From contig CAVTYY010000005.1 of assembly GCA_963739045.1 (NCBI GenBank), positions 434,001 through 498,000 of the forward strand: 64,000 nt of DNA, read 5' to 3'. The notes under the pieces were generated by a model. The model had not been told where the DNA came from. It searched no databases and saw only the letters and a list, made by a program, of their open reading frames with translations. Positions 16,481 through 25,992 of the stretch are shown here, in pieces. How positions within the stretch are numbered: position 1 is the first letter of the stretch; every line of letters begins with the position of its first letter. The position numbers and the translations under genes are program-made. This DNA comes from Halobacillus_B sp963739045. Its GTDB lineage: Bacteria; Bacillota; Bacilli; Bacillales; Halobacillaceae.

Positions 16481-16939
16481 CTATAAAATGACCGTATTCT
16501 TTAAAGCGGCAATAAGGTGCTCAAAGTCTTCATTCACTTGATTAGAGAATTCAGGCTTTTTATAATTTTTCTCTTGAGAACTCGATAGTCCTGGCTCAAT
16601 CAATAACGTTCTTCCTCCCATAAGCTCAACTTCTAATTTTTTTGGAGGAGTATTGTCTGACATGCTGTAATCCACAAACCATTCTTTTAAGGAAATGATC
16701 CTTTGAGTAAATAAGGTTTCCTTTGTAACAGCCATGTCTTTTGAAATTCCAAGAATCGTCAGTGTCCGGTCGTTCCGGTTCACGATATACAGTTGCTGCT
16801 GTTCCGGAGTCAGGACCTCTAAAGAGCAATAGTTGTCTGACTCAAAAACTTCTTCTGAGAATTCCAAGACAGCAGCTTGACGTAAATTTTCCTGACTAGA
16901 AGATTTTAATCTTTCTTTTAGTTCGATGGACAATTCCAT
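16481..16939 (-). CDS. Hypothetical 152-residue soluble protein
   Basis: A polar protein without membrane segments or recognisable motifs. The N-terminus is a charged helix (ELKERLKSSSQENLRQA) and the C-terminus an EDFEHLIAALKNT helix, with a beta-rich centre (LYIVNRNDRTLTILGISKD). AAGGAGGTA sits only two or three bases from ATG 16939; a TTG two codons later (16933) has better spacing and may be the real start. It is a single gene with its own terminator. Confidence 0.65.
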   Translation of the reverse strand: MELSIELKERLKSSSQENLRQAAVLEFSEEVFESDNYCSLEVLTPEQQQLYIVNRNDRTLTILGISKDMAVTKETLFTQRIISLKEWFVDYSMSDNTPPKKLEVELMGGRTLLIEPGLSSSQEKNYKKPEFSNQVNEDFEHLIAALKNTVIL

Positions 16940-17179
16940 TACCTCCTTAGTGATTGTTAAAGGTAATGTCCCCTCTGAGATACCAAGAAAAACATAAATT
17001 GGATAAAATAAACAGGAATAACTATGTCTAGCAGGTTACCCCCTATAAAAAGATCGATTCTCTCGACATAAACTAAAAAATTACGCTAAGAGAATAGTCT
17101 TATTAAAAAAATTTTAGATTATAAATAGGGAGGTGAATCTTTTATAACTGTCATAAATCATAAACCTACTGAAGAAATC

Positions 17180-18421
17180 CTAGTGTTCAGATCTGATGGA
17201 CTCTTCATTTTTTTCCGACCGATTGATCACTGCAGCCCCAACAATATCCCCAATTACATTAGATGCCGTACCAGCCATTCCGATAATTACGTCTACTCCG
17301 GCGATCAATGCAACGATTTCTAGAGGCAGATTGAACATTGTAAGTACAGCGGAGAGAGTTACGAGTCCAGCAGCCGGAATACCAGCCGTACCGATGGATA
17401 ATAGCGTACCTACTAACACGATGGTTAAGAAGTCCATCGTAGAAAGATCAAGTCCAGTAACGTTCGCTGCAAATACAATCGAAACTCCCATACGGAGCGC
17501 TCCGCCATCCGAATTGAAAACCGCACCAATCGGTAAAGAAAAGTTAGCGATCCGCTCGGATATTCCTGCTTTTTTAGCAGACTCGATGGCTACCGGAAGA
17601 GAGGCAATGCTGCTGGACGTAAAGAAAGCTGTGGAATAAGCTTCCCTTGTTTTGCTGAAAAATTCTCGTATCCCCATTTTGGAAAATTTGATAAAAGAAG
17701 TGTAGACGAGCATCCATAATAGCAATACTCCTAGATAAAAAACGGCAGTAAAAGACAGCAGAGAGCGGAATGTTTCCCAGCCTTGATTCCCGAACGAAGA
17801 AGCACTAATCGCAAAAATACCGATCGGTGCGTACAATAAAATTCCTTTTAACAGTAAAAAGAATAAGTCATTTCCGGCCTGAAACAATTGATGAAGCCGA
17901 GTGCCGGATTCCCGCAGCTTATCTTCATTGGAGTGCCGCATCGTGTTTAGTGCAAGACCAATTATGATAGCCAGAAAAAGGATGCCCATTAATTTTCCAG
18001 AAGAAAAGGATTCAACTAAGTTGCTTGGGACAATATTCAAAAGGATATCAGAAAAAGCAGGAGTGTCGGGTTTGTCTACTTGAGCAGAAGGAAGAGTAAG
18101 GCCTTGGCCAGGGTTGATCCATAGGGCCAGGATGACTCCTATCAATACCGCAGCTGCCGTAGTCACTCCATAATAAAGCAGAAGCTTTCCGCCAACTCTG
18201 CCTAAGTACCCTGGTTTCATTTGATTAATCGCTAATACGACGGTTAAGAAAATTACTGGAATGGCGATTAAATTAAGCAGGTTAATTAGAATCGTTCCCA
18301 GAGGCTTGATTGACTGGGCATCTTCTCCGAAAATAACCCCAGCTAGTATTCCCAAAAGGAAGCCGAGTGTCATTTTTAATAAGAAGGAAGAATTTTTGTA
18401 TGTAGACCAAATTTGTTTCAT
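17180..18421 (-). CDS. Dicarboxylate/amino acid:cation symporter (DAACS, GltP/GltT type)
   Basis: 413 residues from ATG 18421. Multiple membrane helices with the DAACS hallmarks: a serine-rich reentrant loop FFTSSSIASLPV (about 268-279), NSDGGALRMG in helix 7, and GTAGIPAAGLV in the second hairpin, followed by a GMAGTASNVIGD segment in helix 8. It would import glutamate, aspartate or C4-dicarboxylates with Na+ or H+. Helix content and length are normal. It is monocistronic. Confidence 0.92.
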   Translation of the reverse strand: MKQIWSTYKNSSFLLKMTLGFLLGILAGVIFGEDAQSIKPLGTILINLLNLIAIPVIFLTVVLAINQMKPGYLGRVGGKLLLYYGVTTAAAVLIGVILALWINPGQGLTLPSAQVDKPDTPAFSDILLNIVPSNLVESFSSGKLMGILFLAIIIGLALNTMRHSNEDKLRESGTRLHQLFQAGNDLFFLLLKGILLYAPIGIFAISASSFGNQGWETFRSLLSFTAVFYLGVLLLWMLVYTSFIKFSKMGIREFFSKTREAYSTAFFTSSSIASLPVAIESAKKAGISERIANFSLPIGAVFNSDGGALRMGVSIVFAANVTGLDLSTMDFLTIVLVGTLLSIGTAGIPAAGLVTLSAVLTMFNLPLEIVALIAGVDVIIGMAGTASNVIGDIVGAAVINRSEKNEESIRSEH

Positions 18422-18637
18422 AACATCACCCTTTACGTTTTGAGATAATCTTATTATAAAAAGAATTCTGTTCAAATTGCGAATGTGAAGTCTTCTGCAG
18501 TCGGTTAAGGGTAATTTGATTTAGGTGAAGTGACTAAAAGGTTGAAAAACAGGAGCCGAAATCGGAGCCCTCCTAAGTATAAGATTCGCTTTGTTTAAGA
18601 TACTAATACGCAATAACTTTAAACAGGAGGCAGGGAT

Positions 18638-19726
18638 ATGAAAATTGCAATTATCGGTGCGGGGTTATCGGGTCTGGCTTGTGCATTAACCCTCGAAAAA
18701 TATGGATATCAAGCTGATATTTTTGAGAAACGTCAAATGGTCGGCGATCGATTCGTCATCGCTGAAGCTATGTTTTCCATGTTACATACACCCTTTGAAG
18801 ATGAAATTAGAAATTTATCTGAAAAGCACGGGATTCATCTTACTCCTGCCACTAATATTCAAAAAGTATTCAGCTACTCTAAAAATGAGTCGTCTATCCT
18901 CGAGGGACAATTAGGATTTGCGAACATGAGAGGAAAGCACCCAGCCTCCTACGAGAAACAGCTGGCCGGCCAGTTGAAAGGGACGATTCATTATAATCAG
19001 GGTGTTAGTTATGAAGATATCAAAAACGATTATACCCATGTCGTTCTTGCGACGGGGGATGCCTTAGATACCATGAAGTTTCAACCCTACGATGTGGCAT
19101 ATAAAGCCAGCTTTAAAGGGGCATTAATAGAAGGCGATTTTAATCCGACAGAAGTTCACACCTTTTTTAATAACGACTTTGCACCCAAGGGGATGGCTTA
19201 TTTACTTCCGCATTCTCAAACGGAAGCATCTCTTGTCCTCGCCTATCCCCAATATCCAGAAAATGAAGCACTGGATAAAGAGGAATTGTGGAAACTGTTT
19301 TTCGAAGAGTGTACTAAGAAACTGGATCAAGACTTTAAAATTAAGGATGAATTCTCAATTAAAGACTATCGGATCGGTAAGATAGAGAATGCCAGGATAG
19401 GAAATACATTCTTTGTTGGCAACTGCTGGGGGGCGATAACTCCAGTCTTTGGTTTTGGCCAGTTTGAATCGATGCTTACCGGCATTTATGCGGCACAGGA
19501 CATGGCTGGATACGGCGATTACAATAAGCTGGTTGAACCATTATCACAAGGGTATCATGATTCCCTTTCGCTTCGGCGCACCATCGAGAAATTCGATAAT
19601 CATCAGCTTGACCTGATCATCAAATCATTGAACAATAAGGCGCTTGAGGGCTTAATCACCAATAAAAATATCAACTTTTTTAAACTAATAAGCCGTTTGG
19701 TTCACCCTTTTAGCAGGCATGCATAA
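18638..19726 (+). CDS. FAD/NAD(P)-dependent oxidoreductase
   Basis: 362 residues. The N-terminal Rossmann motif IAIIGAGLSGLACALTLEKY (residues 3-22) with FEKR binds FAD; THVVLATGDA near residue 130 is the second nucleotide-contact segment, and FVGNCWGAITPVFGFGQ near 257 corresponds to the FAD-binding GD motif region. The layout resembles geranylgeranyl-reductase or lycopene-cyclase-like proteins. The substrate is not indicated and the neighbours do not help. Confidence 0.75.
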   Translation: MKIAIIGAGLSGLACALTLEKYGYQADIFEKRQMVGDRFVIAEAMFSMLHTPFEDEIRNLSEKHGIHLTPATNIQKVFSYSKNESSILEGQLGFANMRGKHPASYEKQLAGQLKGTIHYNQGVSYEDIKNDYTHVVLATGDALDTMKFQPYDVAYKASFKGALIEGDFNPTEVHTFFNNDFAPKGMAYLLPHSQTEASLVLAYPQYPENEALDKEELWKLFFEECTKKLDQDFKIKDEFSIKDYRIGKIENARIGNTFFVGNCWGAITPVFGFGQFESMLTGIYAAQDMAGYGDYNKLVEPLSQGYHDSLSLRRTIEKFDNHQLDLIIKSLNNKALEGLITNKNINFFKLISRLVHPFSRHA

Positions 19727-19818
19727 ATGAAAGAGGATGATGGTCTGTGTTTAAAAGAGGAATGTGAATATGGCGTGGAGTTGCTGATTTAAAGATCTAT
19801 TTAAATATATCTACAATG

Positions 19819-19860
19819 AAAAGCCAGGATCCAAGTAACTGTATTGGGACCTGGCTTTAT
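19819..19860. terminator. Terminator between convergent genes
   Basis: AAAGCCAGGATCC pairs imperfectly with GGGACCTGGCTTT, between the oxidoreductase (plus) and the MtnX-like gene (minus). Confidence 0.75.
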
Positions 19861-19870
19861 ACATTTATAG

Positions 19871-20521
19871 TTAGGAAATGAATCCTCTGCGGCTTAACTC
19901 TTTCTCAACATCTTTAAATGTTTCTATTGGAATGTAAGGGACATTCTTTTCTTTGAGTAAGTCTTGCAATTCTTTTTTCGCAAAGTTTAGGTCTGAATGA
20001 ACAGCAGGATGGGAATCCGGTTCACTATCCCCGGCGTAATGAATGGTCTCATACTGCTCCTTCAGTTCCTGAACCACTTTTGATTTATCTATACCATACT
20101 GCTCCGAGTAATGACGGTGCTCTGGATCGATGTTCAAATGAATGTTCTTGTTGTGATAATAGCCTTCGTTCGAAAGTACCTTCACATTTTTAATATTATA
20201 TTCTTTCAGGATATGATTAATATAATAGTCTGTTCCCGCACTTAAAATGTAAAAATCTCCGCCATTATCCTGGACGGTTTGAATAAAGGAAGGGACATGT
20301 TCATCAATTGGAATTTGCAGAATTTCCGCAATGATTTGCTCTTCGTTCTGGTCGATGGAAGCAAAGACCTTGCTGAGGAAATCAATATTCTTCATGCGGC
20401 CTGCCTGCCAATCTTTAATTAATTTCTCTCCATCAGAAAAATGCTTTTCTATAATGATCGAGTAAAAGTCTTTGTGCGAAATTGTTCCGTCGAAATCGGA
20501 AACAAAGGCCCACTTTTTCAT
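19871..20521 (-). CDS. HAD-IB phosphatase, MtnX-like
   Basis: 216 residues. HAD motif I is SDFDGT (residues 8-13), motif II is ILSAGTD, and motif III/IV is HYAGDSEPD (about 165) with a preceding Lys helix. The arrangement matches MtnX-type 2-hydroxy-3-keto-5-methylthiopentenyl-1-phosphate phosphatases of the methionine salvage pathway. No other mtn gene is in view, so a different phosphate ester cannot be excluded. Start ATG behind AGGAGGAATTTAAT. Confidence 0.8.
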   Translation of the reverse strand: MKKWAFVSDFDGTISHKDFYSIIIEKHFSDGEKLIKDWQAGRMKNIDFLSKVFASIDQNEEQIIAEILQIPIDEHVPSFIQTVQDNGGDFYILSAGTDYYINHILKEYNIKNVKVLSNEGYYHNKNIHLNIDPEHRHYSEQYGIDKSKVVQELKEQYETIHYAGDSEPDSHPAVHSDLNFAKKELQDLLKEKNVPYIPIETFKDVEKELSRRGFIS

Positions 20522-20602
20522 ATTAAATTCCTCCTAAAAATAGAATTTCTATTTATTGTAACTGACTTCTTGTATCCCAACTACTGATAAGCATCCCCGC
20601 CT

Positions 20603-20639
20603 AAAAGGAGTGACTGATCTAATTTAGGTCAGCCACTTG
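20603..20639 (-). terminator. Terminator of the YczE-like gene
   Basis: AGTGGCTGACCT pairs with AGATCAGTCACT (minus strand) and TTTT follows. Confidence 0.7.
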
Positions 20640-20646
20640 TAGTAGA

Positions 20647-21285
20647 TTAAATTACGGGATCGAATCTTCTCTGATAATGGGGATGAAACAAATAATAGAA
20701 TGGATAGCTGAACGTATAACAGTATTGAATAATAGGGCCAGCAAACGCAACCCCTGCTGCCGTTCCGATTCCCACTGGACCGCCGATTAGAAGGGCAGTT
20801 GTGGATGTCGTAATAGCTACAGATGTTTGACTCACCCTTAAGCTGAGTTTGAATTTTTGAGCGATGGCCAGAAATAATTGATCAACAGGCGCCCTTGGAA
20901 GTTGTGGCAAGATATAAATCGATACGCCAATCGCACTGAATCCCACCCCTATCAATAAGGTGACGAGCTGAACAAGAAAGGGAGCAGAAGCTAAGCTGAC
21001 ATTTTTAAAAACGATTTCCAACCAAAAATCGAGAATCACACTTTCTAATACAAGTGGCAGTACAGCGCGAAATTCTGGTTTTTGCTTGACCAGCCAACCG
21101 TTTATAAAAATAAACAGAAACTGAAACAAGGCATACCAGATTCCCACTGTAAAACCGAAGCGATCAGACAATCCAACGAACAAGGCGGTCCAAAAACCTG
21201 CCCCCAAAGTAGCTTTAATCAATAGGGAAACCCCAAAGAAATTTATAAGCATTCCAATAATATAGATAGTCATTCGGTAAAACAT
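20647..21285 (-). CDS. YczE/YitT-family membrane protein
   Basis: About 212 residues with five or six membrane helices. The first helix contains the family pattern INFFGVSLLIKATLGAGFWT, followed by LSDRFGFTVGIWYALFQ, and a later SIYILPQLPRAPVDQLFLAI segment like YczE/YyaS proteins. ATG 21285 is preferred over ATG 21297 because GAGG lies six bases before it. The transported molecule or function is unknown. Confidence 0.8.
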   Translation of the reverse strand: MFYRMTIYIIGMLINFFGVSLLIKATLGAGFWTALFVGLSDRFGFTVGIWYALFQFLFIFINGWLVKQKPEFRAVLPLVLESVILDFWLEIVFKNVSLASAPFLVQLVTLLIGVGFSAIGVSIYILPQLPRAPVDQLFLAIAQKFKLSLRVSQTSVAITTSTTALLIGGPVGIGTAAGVAFAGPIIQYCYTFSYPFYYLFHPHYQRRFDPVI

Positions 21286-21433
21286 AATCAACCTCATCTT
21301 TCACAGGCACGGATAACTTAATAGAAGAGCCCAATTTTTATTATTAGGCCATTCTATTAGCCGAATAAGCTGTGGTCAATGAGATTTTATTAAAAAAAGT
21401 AAAGAAATATTGAGCAGTTGAATTGAATGATAA

Positions 21434-21468
21434 ATTAAAAAATGGCCCTGGTAAGACCAGGGCCATTT
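21434..21468 (-). terminator. Terminator of the iron alcohol dehydrogenase
   Basis: AAATGGCCCTGG with its complement and a 5-base loop; six T follow on the minus strand. Confidence 0.88.
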
Positions 21469-21490
21469 GAACTATCCTCTTATTGAAAGA

Positions 21491-22657
21491 TTAAATGGTT
21501 ACTTTCTGTCCATAATAGGCAGCAGTGAATAATTCCTTCATTTGTTCTACAGATGTTTCACGAGGGTTGGTACCTGTACAAGGATCTTCCACAGCATTCG
21601 CTGCCATTTGATCCACGTGTTCGTTAAATAGTTCTTCGGATACGCCGAATTCTTTTAACGTATTTGGTACATCCATTTCGCGGTTTAAGTCACGAACCCA
21701 GGCAATGAGAGAATCTACTAATTCTTCGTCTGTATTACCGGAAAGTCCGATTCGTTTTGCCAATGCTGCATAGCGGTCTTCCACGACGCTGCGGTTGAAC
21801 TGGATAACGTATGGTAAATAGATCGCATTGGCGCAGCCGTGCGGCACACCGAATGTTGGACCGCTTTTATGAGCAAGGCTGTGCACGTTTCCCAACACAG
21901 CATTTGCAAACGCCATGCCTGCCATTGCTTGTGCATAGTGGACTTGTTCTCGAGCTTCCTTATCTTCATTGTAGGAAGCAAGTAGATTTTCGTTTAAAAT
22001 GTCTGCTGCTTCAATAGATAATGAATTGGTAAAGGTTGTGCGCGGCTTGGCTACATAAGCTTCAATACTGTGAGTCACTGCATCCATGCCGCTGTAAGCA
22101 AGCACATGTTTAGGCATGGATTGGACCATGACTGGATCAATAATCGCCAGATCTGGTGTTAATTCGAAATCAGCCAGCGGATATTTGACTCCTGTTTCAG
22201 AATCTTTGATCACAGATAGATTTGAGATTTCTGAAGCTGTCCCGCTCGTTGTTGGAATACCGATAAATCTGGCTTTACTGCGTAAGGCTGGCAGATTAAA
22301 CGGCTGGGCCATATCTTCAAAGGTTAAGTCAGGATGTTCATAAGAAATCCACATCGCTTTGGCAGCGTCCATTGGGGACCCGCCGCCGATGCCGATAATC
22401 CAATCCGGCTGGTAATCCTTTAGGATGTGAAGATGATCCTGAACCATTTGAGTAGATGGCTCTTCCGTAATACCTTCGATCACTTTCGTATTGATGTTCG
22501 CTTCAGAAAGATTTGCTTGGATTTTATCAAGGTTGCCGTTTTCTTTAACAGAACCTCCTCCAATCACCAATAGTGCTTTTTCACCTTTGATAGACTTCAA
22601 TTTATCTAATGCATCTTCTCCGAAATAAATATCTCTTGGTATAGTAAAACGATTCAT
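21491..22657 (-). CDS. Iron-containing alcohol dehydrogenase
   Basis: 388 residues from ATG 22657 (CAGGAGGTCGTTACA before it). Group III ADH: GGGSVKENG and GIGGGSPMDAAKA bind NAD(P); the Fe ligands are Asp in the DFELTPDLAIIDP region and His in SLAHKSG and GVPHGCANAIYLPYV, with the signature around residues 255-275. It interconverts alcohols and aldehydes; chain length preference is unknown. It is monocistronic with a strong terminator. Confidence 0.92.
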   Translation of the reverse strand: MNRFTIPRDIYFGEDALDKLKSIKGEKALLVIGGGSVKENGNLDKIQANLSEANINTKVIEGITEEPSTQMVQDHLHILKDYQPDWIIGIGGGSPMDAAKAMWISYEHPDLTFEDMAQPFNLPALRSKARFIGIPTTSGTASEISNLSVIKDSETGVKYPLADFELTPDLAIIDPVMVQSMPKHVLAYSGMDAVTHSIEAYVAKPRTTFTNSLSIEAADILNENLLASYNEDKEAREQVHYAQAMAGMAFANAVLGNVHSLAHKSGPTFGVPHGCANAIYLPYVIQFNRSVVEDRYAALAKRIGLSGNTDEELVDSLIAWVRDLNREMDVPNTLKEFGVSEELFNEHVDQMAANAVEDPCTGTNPRETSVEQMKELFTAAYYGQKVTI

Positions 22658-22908
22658 TGTAACGACCTCCTGTTGGTTTGTACAATTGTTCATAGTATGC
22701 CGCGATTCGATTGTTAAGCAGCACATATTACGACTGCATTCACCGTTTTACCAATGATTAAACATCGGGACCGGTTAAATCCAGTCTGGAGGGGGTCTGA
22801 TTAGCAGGATATTCATCACTTCTACTCCACCTGTTTTATCTGCTGTTCATTAGGGAATTACATACAAACTAGAAGACAAGATTGAATTGATTTCAGGAGG
22901 TTGTGGGT

Positions 22909-23643
22909 ATGCTATTTTCAGGTACTAAAATATCTGATATCTCCAAGGCATCCATTATTATTATCCTTGGAGGATTTATAGCTGTAGGCGGAGCATTTTA
23001 TTTGTTTTACGAGCTTGCAGAGGACGTATTAGAGCATGAAAAATTTGCTGTCGATCAGGCGGCAGTTAATGTTGTAAAATACATTCAAGCTCCTTGGCTG
23101 CAAAACGTGGCTGGGTGGATTACGGAAACAGGATCAGTGATGTGGCTGTCAGTCGGGTCTGTTCTGCTTATTCTGTTTCTGTTCTTCTTCACCAAGTACA
23201 GTAATTGGGTACCGGTCTACTTTATTATAAACATGGCTGGAATTAGTGCTTTGACAAAAGTGATGAAGTTGATTTTTGCAAGAAAACGACCAGAAGTTTT
23301 AGCTCAGTATGATGGGACAGGGTTTAGTTTTCCTAGCGGTCATTCCACAGGGTCTATGGTGTTTTATGGATTTATTATTTATTTAATCGCTATCAGCCCG
23401 TTAAACAAGAAGATAAGATACACGATCAATGTCTTGTTAGGTTTATACATTTTGTTAGTGGGCTGCAGCCGGGTTTACTTAGGAGTGCATTATTTAACAG
23501 ATATTCTCGCAGGCTTTTCCTTTGGGCTTGCCTGGCTTGCGATCTGTATTGCTTCTCTGGAAATCACAATGTGGAACCAGCGCCGCAGCAGTGCTCATAA
23601 AGAAATGGAAAATACAACATTGATGGATCGGAGGAGTGAATAA
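22909..23643 (+). CDS. PAP2-family membrane phosphatase
   Basis: 244 residues from ATG 22909 (AGGAGG with 8-base spacing; a GTG six bases earlier is too close). Six membrane helices with the three PAP2 motifs: KLIFARKRPE (about 121-130), FPSGHSTGS (about 143-151) and CSRVYLGVHYLTD (about 189-201). Proteins of this type remove phosphate from phosphatidate, undecaprenyl pyrophosphate or phosphatidylglycerophosphate. The next gene begins two bases after its stop, so they form an operon with the Pmp3-like protein. Confidence 0.92.
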   Translation: MLFSGTKISDISKASIIIILGGFIAVGGAFYLFYELAEDVLEHEKFAVDQAAVNVVKYIQAPWLQNVAGWITETGSVMWLSVGSVLLILFLFFFTKYSNWVPVYFIINMAGISALTKVMKLIFARKRPEVLAQYDGTGFSFPSGHSTGSMVFYGFIIYLIAISPLNKKIRYTINVLLGLYILLVGCSRVYLGVHYLTDILAGFSFGLAWLAICIASLEITMWNQRRSSAHKEMENTTLMDRRSE

Positions 23644-23645
23644 GG

Positions 23646-23810
23646 ATGTTATATGTACTAGCTATATTCGTGCCGCCACTTGCGGTATTATTTACAGGAA
23701 AACCATTGAAAGCTTTATTAAACTTGCTGCTTACGCTCGTTTTCTATGTGCCGGGAGCTGTTCACGCAGCCGTTGTTGTAAAAGAGCATTATGACGGAAA
23801 AAAACGCTAA
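23646..23810 (+). CDS. YqaE/Pmp3-family small membrane protein
   Basis: 54 residues with two membrane helices. FVPPLAVLFTGKPLKALLN, LLTLVFYVPGAVHAAVVV and a basic tail HYDGKKR are typical of Pmp3 (plasma membrane proteolipid 3) proteins. It is linked to the PAP2 gene, with GGAGGAGTGAATAAGG as ribosome site. The family is connected with membrane potential and stress tolerance in other organisms. Confidence 0.88.
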   Translation: MLYVLAIFVPPLAVLFTGKPLKALLNLLLTLVFYVPGAVHAAVVVKEHYDGKKR

Positions 23811-23817
23811 AGAATAT

Positions 23818-23874
23818 AAAAAATCCGAACGAGGATGGAGTTAGTCATGATTCCATCTTAGTTCGGATTTTTTC
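23818..23874. terminator. Terminator after the Pmp3-like gene
   Basis: AAAAAATCCGAAC and its complement flank a loop of about 30 bases with a secondary ATGGA/TCCAT pairing. T-run on the plus strand. Confidence 0.85.
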
Positions 23875-23877
23875 GTG

Positions 23878-24070
23878 CATGAGGCAAGATTTTCTAGACG
23901 TTTCCCACTCCTTCAGGCGAGGTAGTGTCATTTTGATCTTTTAAACCCCCATGCAAGGGAAGGGAAAAATTCACCGTACCAGCGGAGTGTTTTCCGGAGC
24001 GGTCATTCGTAAACCCCTTTACTTCCCTTGATGGCTCGTCTTAAAATTAAGGGGATTTCTTTTGCCCCTG
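23878..24070. repeat. Intergenic repeat family C, copy 1
   Basis: It shares blocks with 26335-26592: TGAGGCAAG, TTCCGGAGCGGTC, CGTAAACCC, CTTCCCTTGA and TTGCCCCTG, in the same order. The two copies flank the que operon. Confidence 0.6.
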
Positions 24071-24083
24071 ACTAGTCTGTGCT

Positions 24084-24812
24084 TTACACACCTCGCTTGT
24101 TTCCCCATACGAGCGCATGAACTTGCGGGAGGACACGAACACGATTCAGCCTTGAAGAAGCAACAACCTGGTCAATCAGCCATTCGTACTTATCGAGCAG
24201 CTCACTTGCGAGGTTTGACGGTTTGCTTTCTTCTAAGTCATCGTTTCCTACCTGCAGGAAAAAGGACACATCTGGATAACGCTCGTGCACATCCTCGGCA
24301 TACGCAAGATCTGCTTCATCGAAAATAACGACTTTAATACTTGTGTTTGCAAGACGATGGTAATCTCTTAATTGCTGGATTATACTATCAAGAATGTCCC
24401 AGTTGGTTTTCATTTTTGAGCTTGGCGGTTTTGGCGAGATCGTTAAATCGTCAATTTGCGGGAACCATTCCTGCCAGCGGCTTCCCTGTGTTTCCAGGGC
24501 CACTTCAATGCCTTGCTGATGTAACGGAGTAATGAGTTCATCTAATTTAGCTAAGAGAGCTGGGTTTCCTCCAGAGATCGTGACGTGATCAAACTGAGTG
24601 CCGCCAGTCTCTTTTAACCGTGCTAAGATTTCATCGGCAGTGAGGCGTTCGATTTCATCTTTTGCGCTTCCGTCCCACGTAAATGCCGAGTCACACCAGG
24701 CACAGCTATAGTCACAGCCAGCGGTCCGTACAAACATCGTTTTTCTTCCTACTACCATACCTTCCCCTTGGATTGTGGGGCCGAAAATTTCAAGAACCGG
24801 GAATTTATTCAT
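24084..24812 (-). CDS. queE: 7-carboxy-7-deazaguanine synthase QueE
   Basis: 242 residues from ATG 24812, which overlaps the queD stop (ATGA). The radical-SAM cluster Cys are in RTAGCDYSCAWCDSAF; EIFGPTIQGEG at the N-terminus is diagnostic, and ISGGNPALL is the SAM-binding GGxP-like segment. It converts 6-carboxytetrahydropterin to 7-carboxy-7-deazaguanine in the queuosine/preQ1 pathway. Third gene of queC-queD-queE, under the preQ1 riboswitch upstream of queC. Confidence 0.96.
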   Translation of the reverse strand: MNKFPVLEIFGPTIQGEGMVVGRKTMFVRTAGCDYSCAWCDSAFTWDGSAKDEIERLTADEILARLKETGGTQFDHVTISGGNPALLAKLDELITPLHQQGIEVALETQGSRWQEWFPQIDDLTISPKPPSSKMKTNWDILDSIIQQLRDYHRLANTSIKVVIFDEADLAYAEDVHERYPDVSFFLQVGNDDLEESKPSNLASELLDKYEWLIDQVVASSRLNRVRVLPQVHALVWGNKRGV

Positions 24813-25273
24813 TGTTCCATCCACTCCCGTCTCGCTTCGGCATAGCTTGTTGGAGTTTCATAAAGCTTCACAAATTCCACTCTATGCTCCGTGTTCTTGA
24901 GAGCTTCTGCCATTTTTTCATATATCCAGACCACCATATTTTCAGCTGTAGTATTCATAGGAGGAAGGGTCTCATTTAAATAGCGATGATCAAGGTGGAT
25001 TTCGATTTGTTCTTTCCATATCGTTTTAATGTCTCCAAAATCAATCACCAGACCGATTTCATCGACGAATCCGCTAATTCCAAAAATCACTTTATACGTA
25101 TGACCATGAAGGTTTTTACATTTCCCTTCATAGGCATGCAGGTGGTGAGCCGCGTCAAAAGAGAACTCCTTACTAACCAGCACCCGTTTTTTGTGGTATT
25201 TCAGTTCCTCACGTTTAATATCTTCGTCCATTTTCTGCAGGTTTTCTACGATGGTAAATCCGTATTGCTCCAT
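24809..25273 (-). CDS. queD: 6-carboxytetrahydropterin synthase QueD
   Basis: 154 residues. Zinc ligands are His in FDAAHHLH and LHGHTY, catalytic Cys in EGKCKNLHGHT, plus IDFGDIK and the catalytic HLDHRYLN with a C-terminal YETPTSYAE Glu. It turns 7,8-dihydroneopterin triphosphate into 6-carboxytetrahydropterin. Compared with short QueD proteins it has about 30 extra N-terminal residues. TAATG overlap with queC and ATGA overlap with queE show coupling. Confidence 0.95.
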   Translation of the reverse strand: MEQYGFTIVENLQKMDEDIKREELKYHKKRVLVSKEFSFDAAHHLHAYEGKCKNLHGHTYKVIFGISGFVDEIGLVIDFGDIKTIWKEQIEIHLDHRYLNETLPPMNTTAENMVVWIYEKMAEALKNTEHRVEFVKLYETPTSYAEARREWMEQ

Positions 25274-25941
25274 TACTTATTCACCTCTTCAAGCTGCTGT
25301 AAATAAGTTTCTAATCCGTTCTGGCGCAGCTTGCAGGCAGGGCATTCACCGCAGCCGTCGCCGCGCACCCCGTTGTAGCAGGTTAACGTATTCTCACGGA
25401 CATATTGGAAGGCACCGAGTTCATCCGCAAGCTCCCACGTCTGCGCTTTATCGAGCCACATGAGGGGAGTGTGCACCACAAATTCATCATCCATAGATAA
25501 ATTGAGGGTGACGTTTAGTGATTTAATAAACACGTCGCGGCAATCAGGATAGCCGCTGAAATCTGTCTCACATACTCCTGTAACCACATGTTTCGCGCCA
25601 ATCTGCTTGGCTAGAATGGAGGCAAAGGAGAGGAATAACAAATTCCTTCCTGGTACAAACGTAGAAGGGAGCTCCCCGTCTTCTCCATCTTTCACTTCAA
25701 TGTCATCTCTCGTTAATGCATTCGGTGCAAGCTGACTAAGAAGTGACATATCAAGTACATGATGTTTAACTCCCAGGTCCTGTGCAATTTCTTTGGCCAC
25801 TTCTATTTCTTCATTATGACGCTGATTATAATCAAAGGTGACTGCCTCAACTTCTTCATATTTTTTTAACGCCCAGAATAGGCATGTGGTGCTGTCCTGA
25901 CCACCGCTGAATACGACGACCGCTTTATTATTTTTTTTCAT
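25273..25941 (-). CDS. queC: 7-cyano-7-deazaguanine synthase QueC
   Basis: 222 residues from ATG 25941 (GAAAGGAGAATTTTTTT before it). PP-loop FSGGQDSTTC (about 10-19) binds ATP; the C-terminal zinc site is CYNGVRGDGCGECPACKLR. It makes preQ0 from 7-carboxy-7-deazaguanine and ammonia using ATP. First gene of the operon; its leader holds a preQ1-I riboswitch, so the pathway product represses it. Confidence 0.96.
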   Translation of the reverse strand: MKKNNKAVVVFSGGQDSTTCLFWALKKYEEVEAVTFDYNQRHNEEIEVAKEIAQDLGVKHHVLDMSLLSQLAPNALTRDDIEVKDGEDGELPSTFVPGRNLLFLSFASILAKQIGAKHVVTGVCETDFSGYPDCRDVFIKSLNVTLNLSMDDEFVVHTPLMWLDKAQTWELADELGAFQYVRENTLTCYNGVRGDGCGECPACKLRQNGLETYLQQLEEVNK

Positions 25942-25992
25942 AAAAAAATTCTCCTTTCCATTGAAAAAGAGAATTCTACTCACCCAAAAACA

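Noticed and set aside
17196..17639. 147-codon plus-strand frame
   Set aside because: Antisense shadow of the DAACS symporter.
24062..24328. 88-codon plus-strand frame
   Set aside because: Antisense of queE and repeat C; no ribosome site.
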